A stretch of DNA of 38,063 nt from the NCBI GenBank assembly GCA_002298785.1, contig DBMR01000074.1, positions 1 through 38,063 of the forward strand, given 5' to 3'. Of the stretch, positions 1 to 8,793 are shown piece after piece. The translations under genes were made by a program, and so were the position numbers. This stretch comes from Verrucomicrobia subdivision 3 bacterium UBA693 (GTDB taxonomy: Bacteria > Verrucomicrobiota > Verrucomicrobiia > Limisphaerales > UBA8199). The notes below the pieces were generated by a model. The model had not been told where the DNA came from. It ran no database searches and was given only the letters and a program-made list of their open reading frames with translations. The first letter of the stretch is position 1. Each line of letters starts with the position of its first letter.

Positions 1-35
1 GCTCGGCCGGAGGTCGCTGACAGCGTCGCCCCCGT

Positions 36-1229
36 CTATTTACCCACGGCTTCCCGGTAAACTTCCAAGTGCCGCTCGAAGATACGTTCCATGCCAAACT
101 TCTCCGAGTTGCGGCGGGTAATGGCCGCCGACCGGGTCGCCGCTTCAGGAACATCCATCAGCTCGATCATCTTTCGCGCCAACGCCCCGGCATCCTTTTC
201 AGGAAAGCAGGGTAAATCTTCGTATTCCTGGAAGCAGCGGATGTCCGTTACGAGCATTGGTTTGCCGGTGGCCAGGGTGGTGGAGATGGCTCCCGACGGG
301 AAATTTCGATCGAGATACGGAAAAATGAAAGCTAAAGTCTCCGCGAAGATCTCTTCGAGAAGGGGATCGTCGTTGGCCAGGTAGCCGGTGAAAAGGACAT
401 ACGGCTCAAGCTTGCGCTCCGCGGTCAGTTGCTTGAGCCACCCGACATATGTCCCGCCCTGGCCACCGCCGGGGAAGCTTCCTTTCCCGGTTTCGCCGCT
501 TACCACCACCAGGCGCGCGTCTTTGCGTCCCAGTTGATTCACCAGGATGTCCATGGCGTAAATCGCGTACTCATAGCCCTTGATGGGGAAAGCGAAACCG
601 AACAGCGTAAAGAACTTCTCGCTCGGTCCGATGCCATATTTTTGGGGCAGCAATCCATGCCGCTCCATGCGGATGTTGGAGGCGTAGTTTCCCAGGTGGG
701 TATAGCGCACCTTTCGTTCCATGGCGCGGTCCGAAAGCACCCGGCGCATGTTTTCCAGCCCGATTTTGCTGAGAATGATGAGGCGACGCGACAAAGTGCT
801 GACCAGCCACAGGTGGAATCGCATGTAAATCCCGCCGAGGGGAAAAAGCACCTTGAACTTCCGAAAATGTGGCAACGCGCCCTCCAGGTCCTCGACGTTA
901 TAGGTGGAGTGAATCGTGGTGACGATGGCGAAACCCAGGATTTTGGACCAGAACCACAACCAGGGATAATAGAGCAGGGCTGTGACCCCCACCAACCGGT
1001 CAAACATGAAGAACTCATGTTGGATATGGATGATGTCCATCCCGGCAAAAGGCGCGCGGAGCATCGTGCCCGGGGTAATATCCTCGATGCGCAGATCGAT
1101 CGGTGCGGTGCCCGGTGGGGATTCGGCGGCTGGTTCCCGGGGAGCCAACGCCGGGCGGAACACCTGCCGGGTGTATTCGGCGATGCCATCCCGCTCTTTC
1201 CGGGTGGAACTCAGGACCAGTAACTTCAT
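36..1229 (-). CDS. GT4-like glycosyltransferase (group 1)
   Basis: A 397-residue protein that probably transfers a sugar from a nucleotide-sugar donor during envelope or polysaccharide synthesis; donor and acceptor cannot be read from the sequence. It has the two-domain GT-B look. The N-terminal half starts with a Rossmann strand (MKLLVLSS) and contains an 'IIHIQHEFFMF' segment. The C-terminal half has 'FTLFGFAFPIKGYEYAI' and the donor-site region 'FPSGAISTTLATGKPML' followed by 'VTDIRCFQEY'. Hydrophobic stretches near residues 85-110 may touch the membrane. I chose the ATG at 1229 because the longer frame would need a TTG at 1244 and the Rossmann strand begins right after this ATG. The gene stands alone and diverges from the cytochrome operon at 1448. 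The family-level call is firm and the substrate is unknown. Confidence 0.8.
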   Translation of the reverse strand: MKLLVLSSTRKERDGIAEYTRQVFRPALAPREPAAESPPGTAPIDLRIEDITPGTMLRAPFAGMDIIHIQHEFFMFDRLVGVTALLYYPWLWFWSKILGFAIVTTIHSTYNVEDLEGALPHFRKFKVLFPLGGIYMRFHLWLVSTLSRRLIILSKIGLENMRRVLSDRAMERKVRYTHLGNYASNIRMERHGLLPQKYGIGPSEKFFTLFGFAFPIKGYEYAIYAMDILVNQLGRKDARLVVVSGETGKGSFPGGGQGGTYVGWLKQLTAERKLEPYVLFTGYLANDDPLLEEIFAETLAFIFPYLDRNFPSGAISTTLATGKPMLVTDIRCFQEYEDLPCFPEKDAGALARKMIELMDVPEAATRSAAITRRNSEKFGMERIFERHLEVYREAVGK

Positions 1230-1447
1230 TTTGGTTGCGCCCAAACACGTTACGAAATCCCGCAGCTTTGTCCACCTAAGGTGTCAGTCCTCACTATTGA
1301 CAGTAAACCTCGACCCGACCCGGCCAGGCCTTGGACGGGAAGCAAAACGACAGCTAATTGAAACTTTCACCTTGTCGAATGTTCAAGGCTGGTTATGTTG
1401 GTTACAGCCATTAGCCAGTCCTGCCAGCCTTTCCTGGCCGGTGGGCC

Positions 1448-4400
1448 GTGGAACGGATGCTGCAATCGCTCGAACATTGTTATCGCTTGCCGTTGTCGGT
1501 GGTGGGTTGCCTTGGGGCGCTCAGCTTGGCCACCCTCACTGGATTTGCCGGGACCAACCAGATCCTGTTCAACCGGGACGTGCGTCCGGTCCTCTCGGAC
1601 ACCTGTTTTCCCTGCCACGGCTTTGACGCGAACAAGCGCAAAGCCGAGTTGCGCCTCGACACCGCCGAAGGGGTGGTCCAGGTGCATAAAGGGCGGCAGG
1701 CCGTCAAAGCGGGTGATTTGGAGGGGAGCGAATTGTGGCGTCGCGTCAACTCCAAGGATCCGCAGATCATGATGCCGCCGCCGGATTCAGGGAAGAGCCT
1801 AAAGCCCGACCAGATCGCCCGGCTTCGGAAATGGATCGAGGAAGGGGCGGTCTACCAAAAGCATTGGTCGTTCGAAGCGCCGATTCGGTCCGCTGCGCCA
1901 GAGGTTCGGCATCCAGCCTGGCCGAAGAACGAGGTGGACAGATTCATCCTAGCCACGCTGGAATCCCGCAACCTGGAGCCATCCCCGGAGGCCACACGGG
2001 AAACTTTGGTCCGGCGGGTGACCCTGGATTTGACCGGGCTTCCGCCCACGCTGGCCGAGGTGGACGCTTATCTTGCCGACACGGCGCCAGGCGCCTATGA
2101 ACGACTGGTGGACCGGTTGCTGCAATCTCCGCGCTACGGCGAACACCTGGCGCGCTACTGGCTGGATGTGGCACGCTATGGCGACACCCACGGGCTGCAC
2201 CTGGACAATGAACGGTCGATGTGGCCTTACCGCGACTGGGTGGTGCGGGCGTTTAACGATAATCTGCGCTTTGACGATTTTACGGTGTGGCAGCTCGCCG
2301 GGGACTTGCTGCCCAACTCGACACGCGATCAACAGGTGGCCTCCGGGTTTAATCGTTGCAACGTCTCTACCAGCGAGGGCGGGGCCATTGACGAAGAATT
2401 TCAGGTCCGTTACGCAGTGGACCGGGTGGAAACGACCTCGATCACCTGGATGGGATTGACGATGGGTTGTGCGGTCTGTCACGACCACAAACTGGATCCC
2501 ATCACGCAGAAAGAGTTCTACCAGGTCTTCTCGATCTTCAACAATATTTCGGAGAATGCCATGGATGGCAACGCCCTCCTGCCGCCACCCAGCTTGGCTT
2601 TACCCACGCCGGAACAGGAAAAGCAAATGGCGGATTTGGACGTGCGTCTGAAGGAGCTCAACGAGGCCGCGCGGCAGCGCCTGGCCGGGCTGAACTACGT
2701 GGATCCGGCGAGCCGAACCAATGACACCCGGCCGCAACCCACGGAACGCATCTGGGTCGACGACGATTTCCCGGCGGGCGCGCAAGTCAACGTGAATGAC
2801 GGGAATCCGCCCAACCAGTGGGTTGGGCGCGGCGACGGCCAGGTCTTCAGCGGCGAACGGGCGATCAAAAGGTCGGGCAAAGGATTGCACCAGGTGTTTT
2901 TCACTGGGGCCACTCAACCACTCACCGTCGGACCGGAGGACACGCTTTATGCTTACGTTTATGTGGATCCGCAGGACCCGCCCAAAGCCATCATGCTCCA
3001 ATTTCACACGGACATTTGGAAATACCGGGCGAATTGGGGGGACGAGGACGTCATTCCATACGGCGCGAAGAACAGCCCCGAAAAGCTGTTGATGGGCCCG
3101 GTTCCCGCAGTGGGTAAGTGGGTTCGGTTGGAGGTCGAAGTTTCCAAGTTCGGGTTGGCGCCGGCAACGCGCATCACTGGCCTCGCGTTCACCATGTGGG
3201 ACGGCACCGCTTATTGGGACAAGGCCGGGCAAATGCTGTTGAGCGATCCCGCCAAAGACCCGTCGCTTTCGCTGGCCGCCTGGGAGAAATCCGAGCGCAA
3301 CCGGGGCGACAAATCAAATGCCCCGGGAGAGATCAAAGATCTGTTGAAGAAGAAGAAATCGGATCGCTCTGCCGAGGAAGAGAAGCAACTTCGCGACTAT
3401 TACCTTACCGCGGTTTATGCCGATCCGGATAACGCTGCCGGAGAACTGCGGAAGGACATGAGGGTCGCACGGGAAAAGCGCGCGGAAATCGAGAAGCAGA
3501 TTGTCTCGACCCTCATTTCGCGTGAATTGGAAAAGCCGCGTCCGGCGTATGTGCTCTTGCGGGGGGAATACGACAAGCACGGGGACCCGGTCGGGCCTGG
3601 GGTGCCCTCTGTGTTGCCGCCATTGCCGATGAGCGACAAGACCAACCGCCTCACCTTTGCCAAATGGCTGGTTGATCCGAAGCATCCGTTAACTGCGCGC
3701 GTGACGGTGAATCGGTTTTGGCAACAGATTTTCGGAACTGGGCTGGTGAAGACCGCGGAGGATTTTGGCACGAAAGGCGAGTGGCCGTCCCATCCGGAGT
3801 TGCTGGATTGGCTGGCCACCGAGATGATTCGCACCGGCTGGGATGTTAAAGGATTCATGCGGTTGCTAGTGACCTCGGCCACGTATCGTCAGGATTCCCG
3901 CGTGACTCCGCAGTTGCTGGAAATCGATCCTGAAAACCGGTTGCTGGCTCGCGGGCCGAGAATGCGCCTGGATGCCGAAGTGCTCCGGGACAACGCGCTT
4001 TTTCTAAGTGGATTGATCAATCTCAAAATGGGCGGGCACGGGGTGCGGCCGTATCAACCGGGAGGGATTTGGGAGGCGGTGGCCTACACCACCAGCAATA
4101 CCTCGAAGTATACCCAGGACCAGGGCGACGCGCTCTATCGGCGCAGCCTGTATACCTTCTGGAAGCGAACCGCCCCGCCGCCGGGCATGACTATATTTGA
4201 TGCGCCGTCGCGTGAACAATGCCGCGCGCGCCGTGAGCGCACCAACACGCCCTTGCAGGCCCTGGCCACGATGAACGATCCGCAGTATTTTGAAGCCGCC
4301 CGGCAACTGGGCTACCGCATTCTGCGCGAGGGTGGCCAGGTGGACGCGGCCCGCTTGGCCTACGGATTTCGACTGGTCGCGGCGCGGCCACCGGCAGCAA

Positions 4401-4594
4401 AGGAGCAGGCCATCCTCCAGGAGACGCTCGCGAATCTCAAGACCCGGTTCAACGCGGACCCGGAAGCGGCGCGGAAAGCTGTGAGTGTGGGCGACTCCAC
4501 ACCGCCGGGCGAAGTGGCGCCGGCCGACCTGGCGGCTTACACTCTGGTGGCGAGCCTGTTGCTGAATTTGGATGAGACGGTAACCAAGAATTGA
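1448..4594 (+). CDS. PSD1 / planctomycete cytochrome C protein (PSCyt1-DUF1549-DUF1553)
   Basis: A 1048-residue exported heme protein of the family abundant in Planctomycetes and Verrucomicrobia. Residues 15-36 form a signal peptide. A c-type heme motif CFPCH lies at 53-57 with a probable axial Met in 'QIMMPPPDSG' near 108 (PSCyt1). DUF1549 follows at about 160-365 and ends with the typical 'CAVCHDHKLDPI' segment. A middle region at about 430-610 rich in Trp and Gly looks like a beta-sandwich (carbohydrate-binding or concanavalin-like). DUF1553 occupies about 745-1020. The start is GTG at 1448; the ATG at 1457 is an equally good alternative and keeps the signal peptide. The next gene, a DUF1501 protein, starts 13 bases downstream, the usual partner arrangement. 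The biochemical role of the family is not established; oxidation of polysaccharide-derived substrates with electron transfer to heme is an inference. Confidence 0.93.
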   Translation: MERMLQSLEHCYRLPLSVVGCLGALSLATLTGFAGTNQILFNRDVRPVLSDTCFPCHGFDANKRKAELRLDTAEGVVQVHKGRQAVKAGDLEGSELWRRVNSKDPQIMMPPPDSGKSLKPDQIARLRKWIEEGAVYQKHWSFEAPIRSAAPEVRHPAWPKNEVDRFILATLESRNLEPSPEATRETLVRRVTLDLTGLPPTLAEVDAYLADTAPGAYERLVDRLLQSPRYGEHLARYWLDVARYGDTHGLHLDNERSMWPYRDWVVRAFNDNLRFDDFTVWQLAGDLLPNSTRDQQVASGFNRCNVSTSEGGAIDEEFQVRYAVDRVETTSITWMGLTMGCAVCHDHKLDPITQKEFYQVFSIFNNISENAMDGNALLPPPSLALPTPEQEKQMADLDVRLKELNEAARQRLAGLNYVDPASRTNDTRPQPTERIWVDDDFPAGAQVNVNDGNPPNQWVGRGDGQVFSGERAIKRSGKGLHQVFFTGATQPLTVGPEDTLYAYVYVDPQDPPKAIMLQFHTDIWKYRANWGDEDVIPYGAKNSPEKLLMGPVPAVGKWVRLEVEVSKFGLAPATRITGLAFTMWDGTAYWDKAGQMLLSDPAKDPSLSLAAWEKSERNRGDKSNAPGEIKDLLKKKKSDRSAEEEKQLRDYYLTAVYADPDNAAGELRKDMRVAREKRAEIEKQIVSTLISRELEKPRPAYVLLRGEYDKHGDPVGPGVPSVLPPLPMSDKTNRLTFAKWLVDPKHPLTARVTVNRFWQQIFGTGLVKTAEDFGTKGEWPSHPELLDWLATEMIRTGWDVKGFMRLLVTSATYRQDSRVTPQLLEIDPENRLLARGPRMRLDAEVLRDNALFLSGLINLKMGGHGVRPYQPGGIWEAVAYTTSNTSKYTQDQGDALYRRSLYTFWKRTAPPPGMTIFDAPSREQCRARRERTNTPLQALATMNDPQYFEAARQLGYRILREGGQVDAARLAYGFRLVAARPPAAKEQAILQETLANLKTRFNADPEAARKAVSVGDSTPPGEVAPADLAAYTLVASLLLNLDETVTKN

Positions 4595-4607
4595 AGAAAT
4601 CGAGCCC

Positions 4608-6080
4608 ATGACCCCCGTGCAACAATTCCTGCGGCAGCAGACGCGCCGGACGTTCTTTAAGCGTAGCGGCCTGGCCGCCGGCCGCATCGCCCTGGCTTCG
4701 TTGATGTTCCCCGGGCTGTTCCGCTCCAGCGCCCAGGCTCGGTCGACCACCCCGTATCCGGCCCTTCCCGGTCTGCCCCATTTCGCTCCCAAAGCGCGAC
4801 GTTTGATTTATTTGTTCATGAACGGAGCCCCCTCCCAGATCGATCTATGGGATTACAAACCCGGGCTGGCGGATCGGTTCGACAGCGATATGCCGGAGTC
4901 GATCCGAAACGGTCAACGGCTCACCACGATGACCTCGGGCCAGAAGCGATTTCCCATCGCTCCGTCGATCTACAAATTCGCGCCGCACGGCAACTGCGGC
5001 ACCATGGTGAGTGAATTGCTCCCGCATACCGCCGAAATTGTGGATGACCTTGCGGTGGTGCGCACGGTGCATACGGAGGCGATCAACCACGATCCCGCCT
5101 CGACCTATATTCTGACGGGCAACCAGGTGCCCGGCAAACCAAGTATTGGCGCCTGGCTTTCCTATGGGTTGGGCAGCGATGCCGAAAACTTGCCGGCGTT
5201 TGTCGTGATGACGCCGCGCTGGTCCGCGAAACGGGACGCCCAGGCGCTTTATCAGCGGCTCTGGGGCTCAGGTTTCCTCCCGTCGCGCTATCAGGGCGTG
5301 GCTTTGCGCGCCACCGGCGATCCGGTCCTGTATATCAACAATCCGGACGGGGTGGATGCGCAAGTTCGCCGGACCATGCTGGATGGGTTGTCTGCGCTGA
5401 ACCAACAGACTTTTGAGCAATCCGGTGATCCGGAAATACAAACCCGCATTGCCCAATATGAAATGGCGTTTCGGATGCAGACTTCCATTCCGGAACTGAC
5501 GAATATTGCGAACGAATCGAAGGCGGTGTTGGATTTGTATGGTCCGGAGGTCACGCAATCGGGGACTTTTGCCGCCAGCGCGCTGCTGGCGCGTCGGTTG
5601 GTGGAGCGAGGGACGCGGGTGGTGCAGATTCTGCACCGGGAATGGGATCATCATGGTGATTTGCCGCGTGATCTGCCGCTCCAATGCCGGGATATTGATC
5701 ACGCCTGCAAAGGCCTGATCCTGGATCTGAAGCAGCGTGGGTTGCTCGACGATACCCTGGTGGTGTGGGGTGGAGAATTCGGACGCACGGTGTACTGCCA
5801 GGGTGAGCTGCGGCGCGACAACTACGGGCGGGATCATCATCCGCGTTGCTACACGATGTGGATGGCCGGCGCCGGCATCAAGCCGGGGACAGTTTACGGC
5901 GAGACGGACGATTTCAGCTACAATATCGTGCGCGACCCGGTGCATATCCGCGATCTTAATGCTACTATACTTCAGCTTATGGGAATCGATCATCGACGGC
6001 TCAGTTATAATTTTCAGGGTCTCGACCAGCGCTTGACCGGCACCGAGGAAGCCAACCCGGTGAAAGGCATCCTCGCTTGA
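4608..6080 (+). CDS. DUF1501 domain protein, Tat-exported (sulfatase/alkaline phosphatase-like)
   Basis: A 490-residue protein, the usual length for the family. It has a twin-arginine signal at the N terminus (RRTFFKRSGLAAG, Arg13-Arg14) followed by a hydrophobic stretch and 'SSAQA', so it is probably exported folded. Family marks include 'LIYLFMNGAPSQIDLWDYKP' near residues 65-85, 'VVWGGEFGRT' near 385 and 'GRDHHPRCYTMWMAGAG' near 400. DUF1501 belongs to the alkaline phosphatase/sulfatase-like superfamily, but I do not see a classic formylglycine sulfatase motif (C/S-x-P-S-R), so activity is uncertain. It is encoded directly after the DUF1549/DUF1553 protein, with which it is almost always paired. 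Its stop overlaps the start of the next gene (TTGA), indicating translational coupling. Confidence 0.93.
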   Translation: MTPVQQFLRQQTRRTFFKRSGLAAGRIALASLMFPGLFRSSAQARSTTPYPALPGLPHFAPKARRLIYLFMNGAPSQIDLWDYKPGLADRFDSDMPESIRNGQRLTTMTSGQKRFPIAPSIYKFAPHGNCGTMVSELLPHTAEIVDDLAVVRTVHTEAINHDPASTYILTGNQVPGKPSIGAWLSYGLGSDAENLPAFVVMTPRWSAKRDAQALYQRLWGSGFLPSRYQGVALRATGDPVLYINNPDGVDAQVRRTMLDGLSALNQQTFEQSGDPEIQTRIAQYEMAFRMQTSIPELTNIANESKAVLDLYGPEVTQSGTFAASALLARRLVERGTRVVQILHREWDHHGDLPRDLPLQCRDIDHACKGLILDLKQRGLLDDTLVVWGGEFGRTVYCQGELRRDNYGRDHHPRCYTMWMAGAGIKPGTVYGETDDFSYNIVRDPVHIRDLNATILQLMGIDHRRLSYNFQGLDQRLTGTEEANPVKGILA

Positions 6081-7726
6081 ATACTCCTTCCGAGACGGTC
6101 CTGTTTTTAGGCCGGTTTCATCCGTTGGTGCTCCACCTTCCCATCGGCCTGATCCTGCTTCTGGCGATACTCGAGACCCTTTCGTTCTGGCCCCGGTTCA
6201 AAAAGGTCAACGCCAACGCGGGCCTGATCCTGACCATAACCGTACCGGCGGCGGCGCTCACCGCCTTGCTCGGCTGGATGCTCTCGCAATCGGGTGGCTA
6301 CGAGAAGGAACTGTTGGACCTGCATTTCCGAACGGGGATGGTCACCGCCATCGCCTGCTTTCTGGGCGGGATCTTTTTCGCTTTTGGTTTGCGAAAGCTA
6401 TATCGGGTGGCGCTCGCCGTTTCAGTTTTGGCCTTGACCGTCGCCAGCCATTTGGGTGGGTCCCTGACGCACGGCAGCACTTACCTCACTCAGTATGCGC
6501 CGCAGCCTTTCCGTAACTGGCTGGGCGGGTCTGCTCCCGCCGCCCCCGCGGCTGAAGGATCCCTGACTGATTGGAAGGCCGCTCCCGCCTTTCAAGTCGC
6601 CGCCAAACCCATGCTCGACAAATATTGTATTGGGTGCCATGGCCCCGAGAAGAAAAAGGCCAGTTTGCGACTGGACACGTTTGACGCCTTGCATAAAGGG
6701 GGCGAATCCGGCCCGGCATTCGTGGCGGGGAACGCCGCGCAGAGCCTCCTGATCAAACGCCTCCACTTGCCGTCCGCCCAGGACGAGCATATGCCGCCGG
6801 ATGGCAAACCCCAGCCGACAGCGGATGACATCGCGCTGCTGGAATGGTGGATTAATTCCGGCGCGGATTCGGGGAAAACGGTGGCGGCGCTTCAACCGGC
6901 GGCCAACATCGAGAAGTTGCTCGGGGCGCGCTTTGCCAAAGCCAAGCCAGCGGCTCCCCAGGCGGCCCCGCAACCGATTGAGGCCGTGCTGCCCATCGCG
7001 GAAAAGTTGAGTAGCGAGCTGAACATTGCCATTCGTCCGCTTTCCGAGCACGAAGCCTGGCTGCAATGCAACGCCGGCATTGCCGGAGCGGCTTTTGGAG
7101 ACGAGCAGTTGGCCCGCCTGGCGCCGCTCCAATCCAACCTGCGCTGGCTGGACCTGGCGGGCACCAAAGTAACTGACGCAGGGTTGGCTCAAGTTGCCGG
7201 GATGGTAAATCTTGAGCGCTTACACTTGGAACGAACCGGCGTCACGGATGCCGGGTTGGCTGACTTGCAATCGCTCGCCCAATTGGAGTATCTGAATCTT
7301 TACGGCACGTCGGTCGGGGATGACGGCCTTGAGCACCTCAAGAGTCTTCCTGGATTGCGTAAGGTCTTCCTTTGGCAAACCTCGGTCACGCCCGCCGCCG
7401 CCAAGGCTTTTGTGGAAGCCCGGACGGATAAGGACCAAATTCGCGCGTGGGAACAGGAGATTGAGGCGCTTGCAGCCAGGATTCGCAACCAAAAGATGCA
7501 GGTCGATTTGGGTATCCCGGTCACCAACGCGCCCGCGGCCTCGGCACCGGTCGGGGCGGCCATGAACACGACCTGCCCGGTGTCCGGCAAACCCATTGAT
7601 GCTGAAAAAACTGTGTCCTACGAGGGCAAGGTCATCGCCTTTTGCTGTGATGACTGCAAAGCCAAATTTCAGGCGGATCCAAAACCCTGGCTCGCCAAGT
7701 TAGGTTTGGCGGCGCCAAAACGTTGA
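6077..7726 (+). CDS. DUF2231 membrane - cytochrome c - LRR - YHS/TRASH-like fusion protein
   Basis: A 549-residue composite protein. Residues 10-130 hold four hydrophobic segments with the DUF2231 pattern 'FHPLVLHLPIG' (His15 and His20, possible heme or metal ligands). A Pro/Ala linker leads to a planctomycete-type cytochrome domain with CIGCH at 184-188 and a probable axial Met in 'DEHMPPDGK' near 239. Leucine-rich repeats follow at about 350-440 ('LRWLDLAGTKVTDAGLAQV' and three more units). The C-terminal 50 residues contain CPVSG and CCDDC, a Cys4 YHS/TRASH-like metal-binding domain. The start must be TTG at 6077, because no ATG or GTG lies in frame before the first membrane segment; it overlaps the previous stop. 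The protein probably anchors the exported electron-transfer system in the membrane. The individual domains are familiar; their combination is unusual. Confidence 0.88.
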   Translation: MNTPSETVLFLGRFHPLVLHLPIGLILLLAILETLSFWPRFKKVNANAGLILTITVPAAALTALLGWMLSQSGGYEKELLDLHFRTGMVTAIACFLGGIFFAFGLRKLYRVALAVSVLALTVASHLGGSLTHGSTYLTQYAPQPFRNWLGGSAPAAPAAEGSLTDWKAAPAFQVAAKPMLDKYCIGCHGPEKKKASLRLDTFDALHKGGESGPAFVAGNAAQSLLIKRLHLPSAQDEHMPPDGKPQPTADDIALLEWWINSGADSGKTVAALQPAANIEKLLGARFAKAKPAAPQAAPQPIEAVLPIAEKLSSELNIAIRPLSEHEAWLQCNAGIAGAAFGDEQLARLAPLQSNLRWLDLAGTKVTDAGLAQVAGMVNLERLHLERTGVTDAGLADLQSLAQLEYLNLYGTSVGDDGLEHLKSLPGLRKVFLWQTSVTPAAAKAFVEARTDKDQIRAWEQEIEALAARIRNQKMQVDLGIPVTNAPAASAPVGAAMNTTCPVSGKPIDAEKTVSYEGKVIAFCCDDCKAKFQADPKPWLAKLGLAAPKR

Positions 7727-7737
7727 AGCTCGACACT

Positions 7738-8766
7738 ATGAAACGCAGAAAATTCTTGCAGGTAGGCATCTCGCTGACGGCCGTCCTGATGGCGCATGCG
7801 CATTCGCACGAGCATCATTACGTAATGGCCCGTGCGGAAGACAACCCAGGCGGGGCGACACCTCCGCCGGACGGGCCGGTCACCAGTGGCTCCGGAGAAT
7901 TTCGTTATGAATACGTCCCCGCCAAGCTGGCGTTGCCGCCGGAGGTCAAAATGCGTCACGGCCATGGGCTCTGCCGTGATGCCGCGGGCAACATCTATTT
8001 CACCTTCGAACCCGAAAAGGTGGAACCGGAGACGCGCTGCCTCGTGCGGTTCAACCCGGATGGCACTGGAGCTACGCTCCTGGGCACGGATAACACCCTG
8101 GCCCATGGCGCTCCGCATGGACTGAACATCGACGTCGAAGCTGACGGCACCGCCGCGTTGTATCACGCCAACAACGACGCCACGGTTCACAAAACGACCC
8201 TGGAAGGCAAAGTCCTTTGGACCCAGAAATGGTCGCCGCAAATGGGCAACTACAAACCCACCGATGCGGTCGCCGCGCCCGGTGGCGATCGTGTGATCAT
8301 CGCGGATGGCTACGGCAGCAGCATGGTCCATGCGCTCAAGAAAAAGGACGGCGTATATGCCGGCAAATCATGGGGCGGATTGGGCGCGGCGCATGGAGAG
8401 TTGAACTGTCCGCACGGCATAACCTTTGACCCGCGGCGCAAGTTGTTGCTCACGGCGGATCGAGGGAACAAGCGCCTGGAGTACTACAACCTGAACGGTT
8501 CTTATCACAGCACGGTGGAAGCCAAGGAGATTACCGCTCCATGCAACGCGGACATTTGGGGAGACTACGTGCTCGTGCCGGATTTAGACGGGCCGCTGAT
8601 CATTTTGAACCGGGAGAACCAGGTGATTTCGGTGGTTGAAGTCGGCAAGCTCCTCGGGGCCCACGGTTTCAAGCATCCGCATGACGCGATCTGGCTCGAA
8701 AATGGAGACATCGTGGTGTGCACGTGGAACCCGGGACGCCTCGGGTACTGGAAGCGACTGGCTTAG
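7738..8766 (+). CDS. Tat-exported NHL/PAL-like beta-propeller protein
   Basis: A 342-residue exported protein. The ATG at 7738 opens a Tat-type signal (MKRRKFLQVGISLTAVL). An upstream TTG at 7723 in the same frame overlaps the previous stop and is less likely. The body is a repeated beta-propeller of the NHL / peptidylglycine alpha-amidating lyase type: 'GHGLCRDAAGNIYFTF', 'PHGITFDPRRKLLLTADRGN', 'CNADIWGDYVLVPDLDGP' and 'KHPHDAIWLENGDIVVCTW'. A histidine-rich stretch (HAHSHEHHY) right after the signal may bind metal. It is the last gene of the four-gene operon and probably acts in the periplasm with the cytochrome and DUF1501 proteins. The catalytic role is unknown; true amidating-lyase activity cannot be claimed. 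Confidence 0.85.
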   Translation: MKRRKFLQVGISLTAVLMAHAHSHEHHYVMARAEDNPGGATPPPDGPVTSGSGEFRYEYVPAKLALPPEVKMRHGHGLCRDAAGNIYFTFEPEKVEPETRCLVRFNPDGTGATLLGTDNTLAHGAPHGLNIDVEADGTAALYHANNDATVHKTTLEGKVLWTQKWSPQMGNYKPTDAVAAPGGDRVIIADGYGSSMVHALKKKDGVYAGKSWGGLGAAHGELNCPHGITFDPRRKLLLTADRGNKRLEYYNLNGSYHSTVEAKEITAPCNADIWGDYVLVPDLDGPLIILNRENQVISVVEVGKLLGAHGFKHPHDAIWLENGDIVVCTWNPGRLGYWKRLA

Positions 8767-8793
8767 TGGGCTGGGCCGAATACCTGGCCTCCG

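Noticed and set aside
429..1223. 264-codon plus-strand frame opposite the glycosyltransferase
   Set aside because: It is antisense to a gene with clear GT-B features and has no family resemblance.
1297..1302. Perfect -35 box TTGACA ahead of the cytochrome operon
   Set aside because: No acceptable -10 lies 16-18 bases downstream, so I did not call a promoter.
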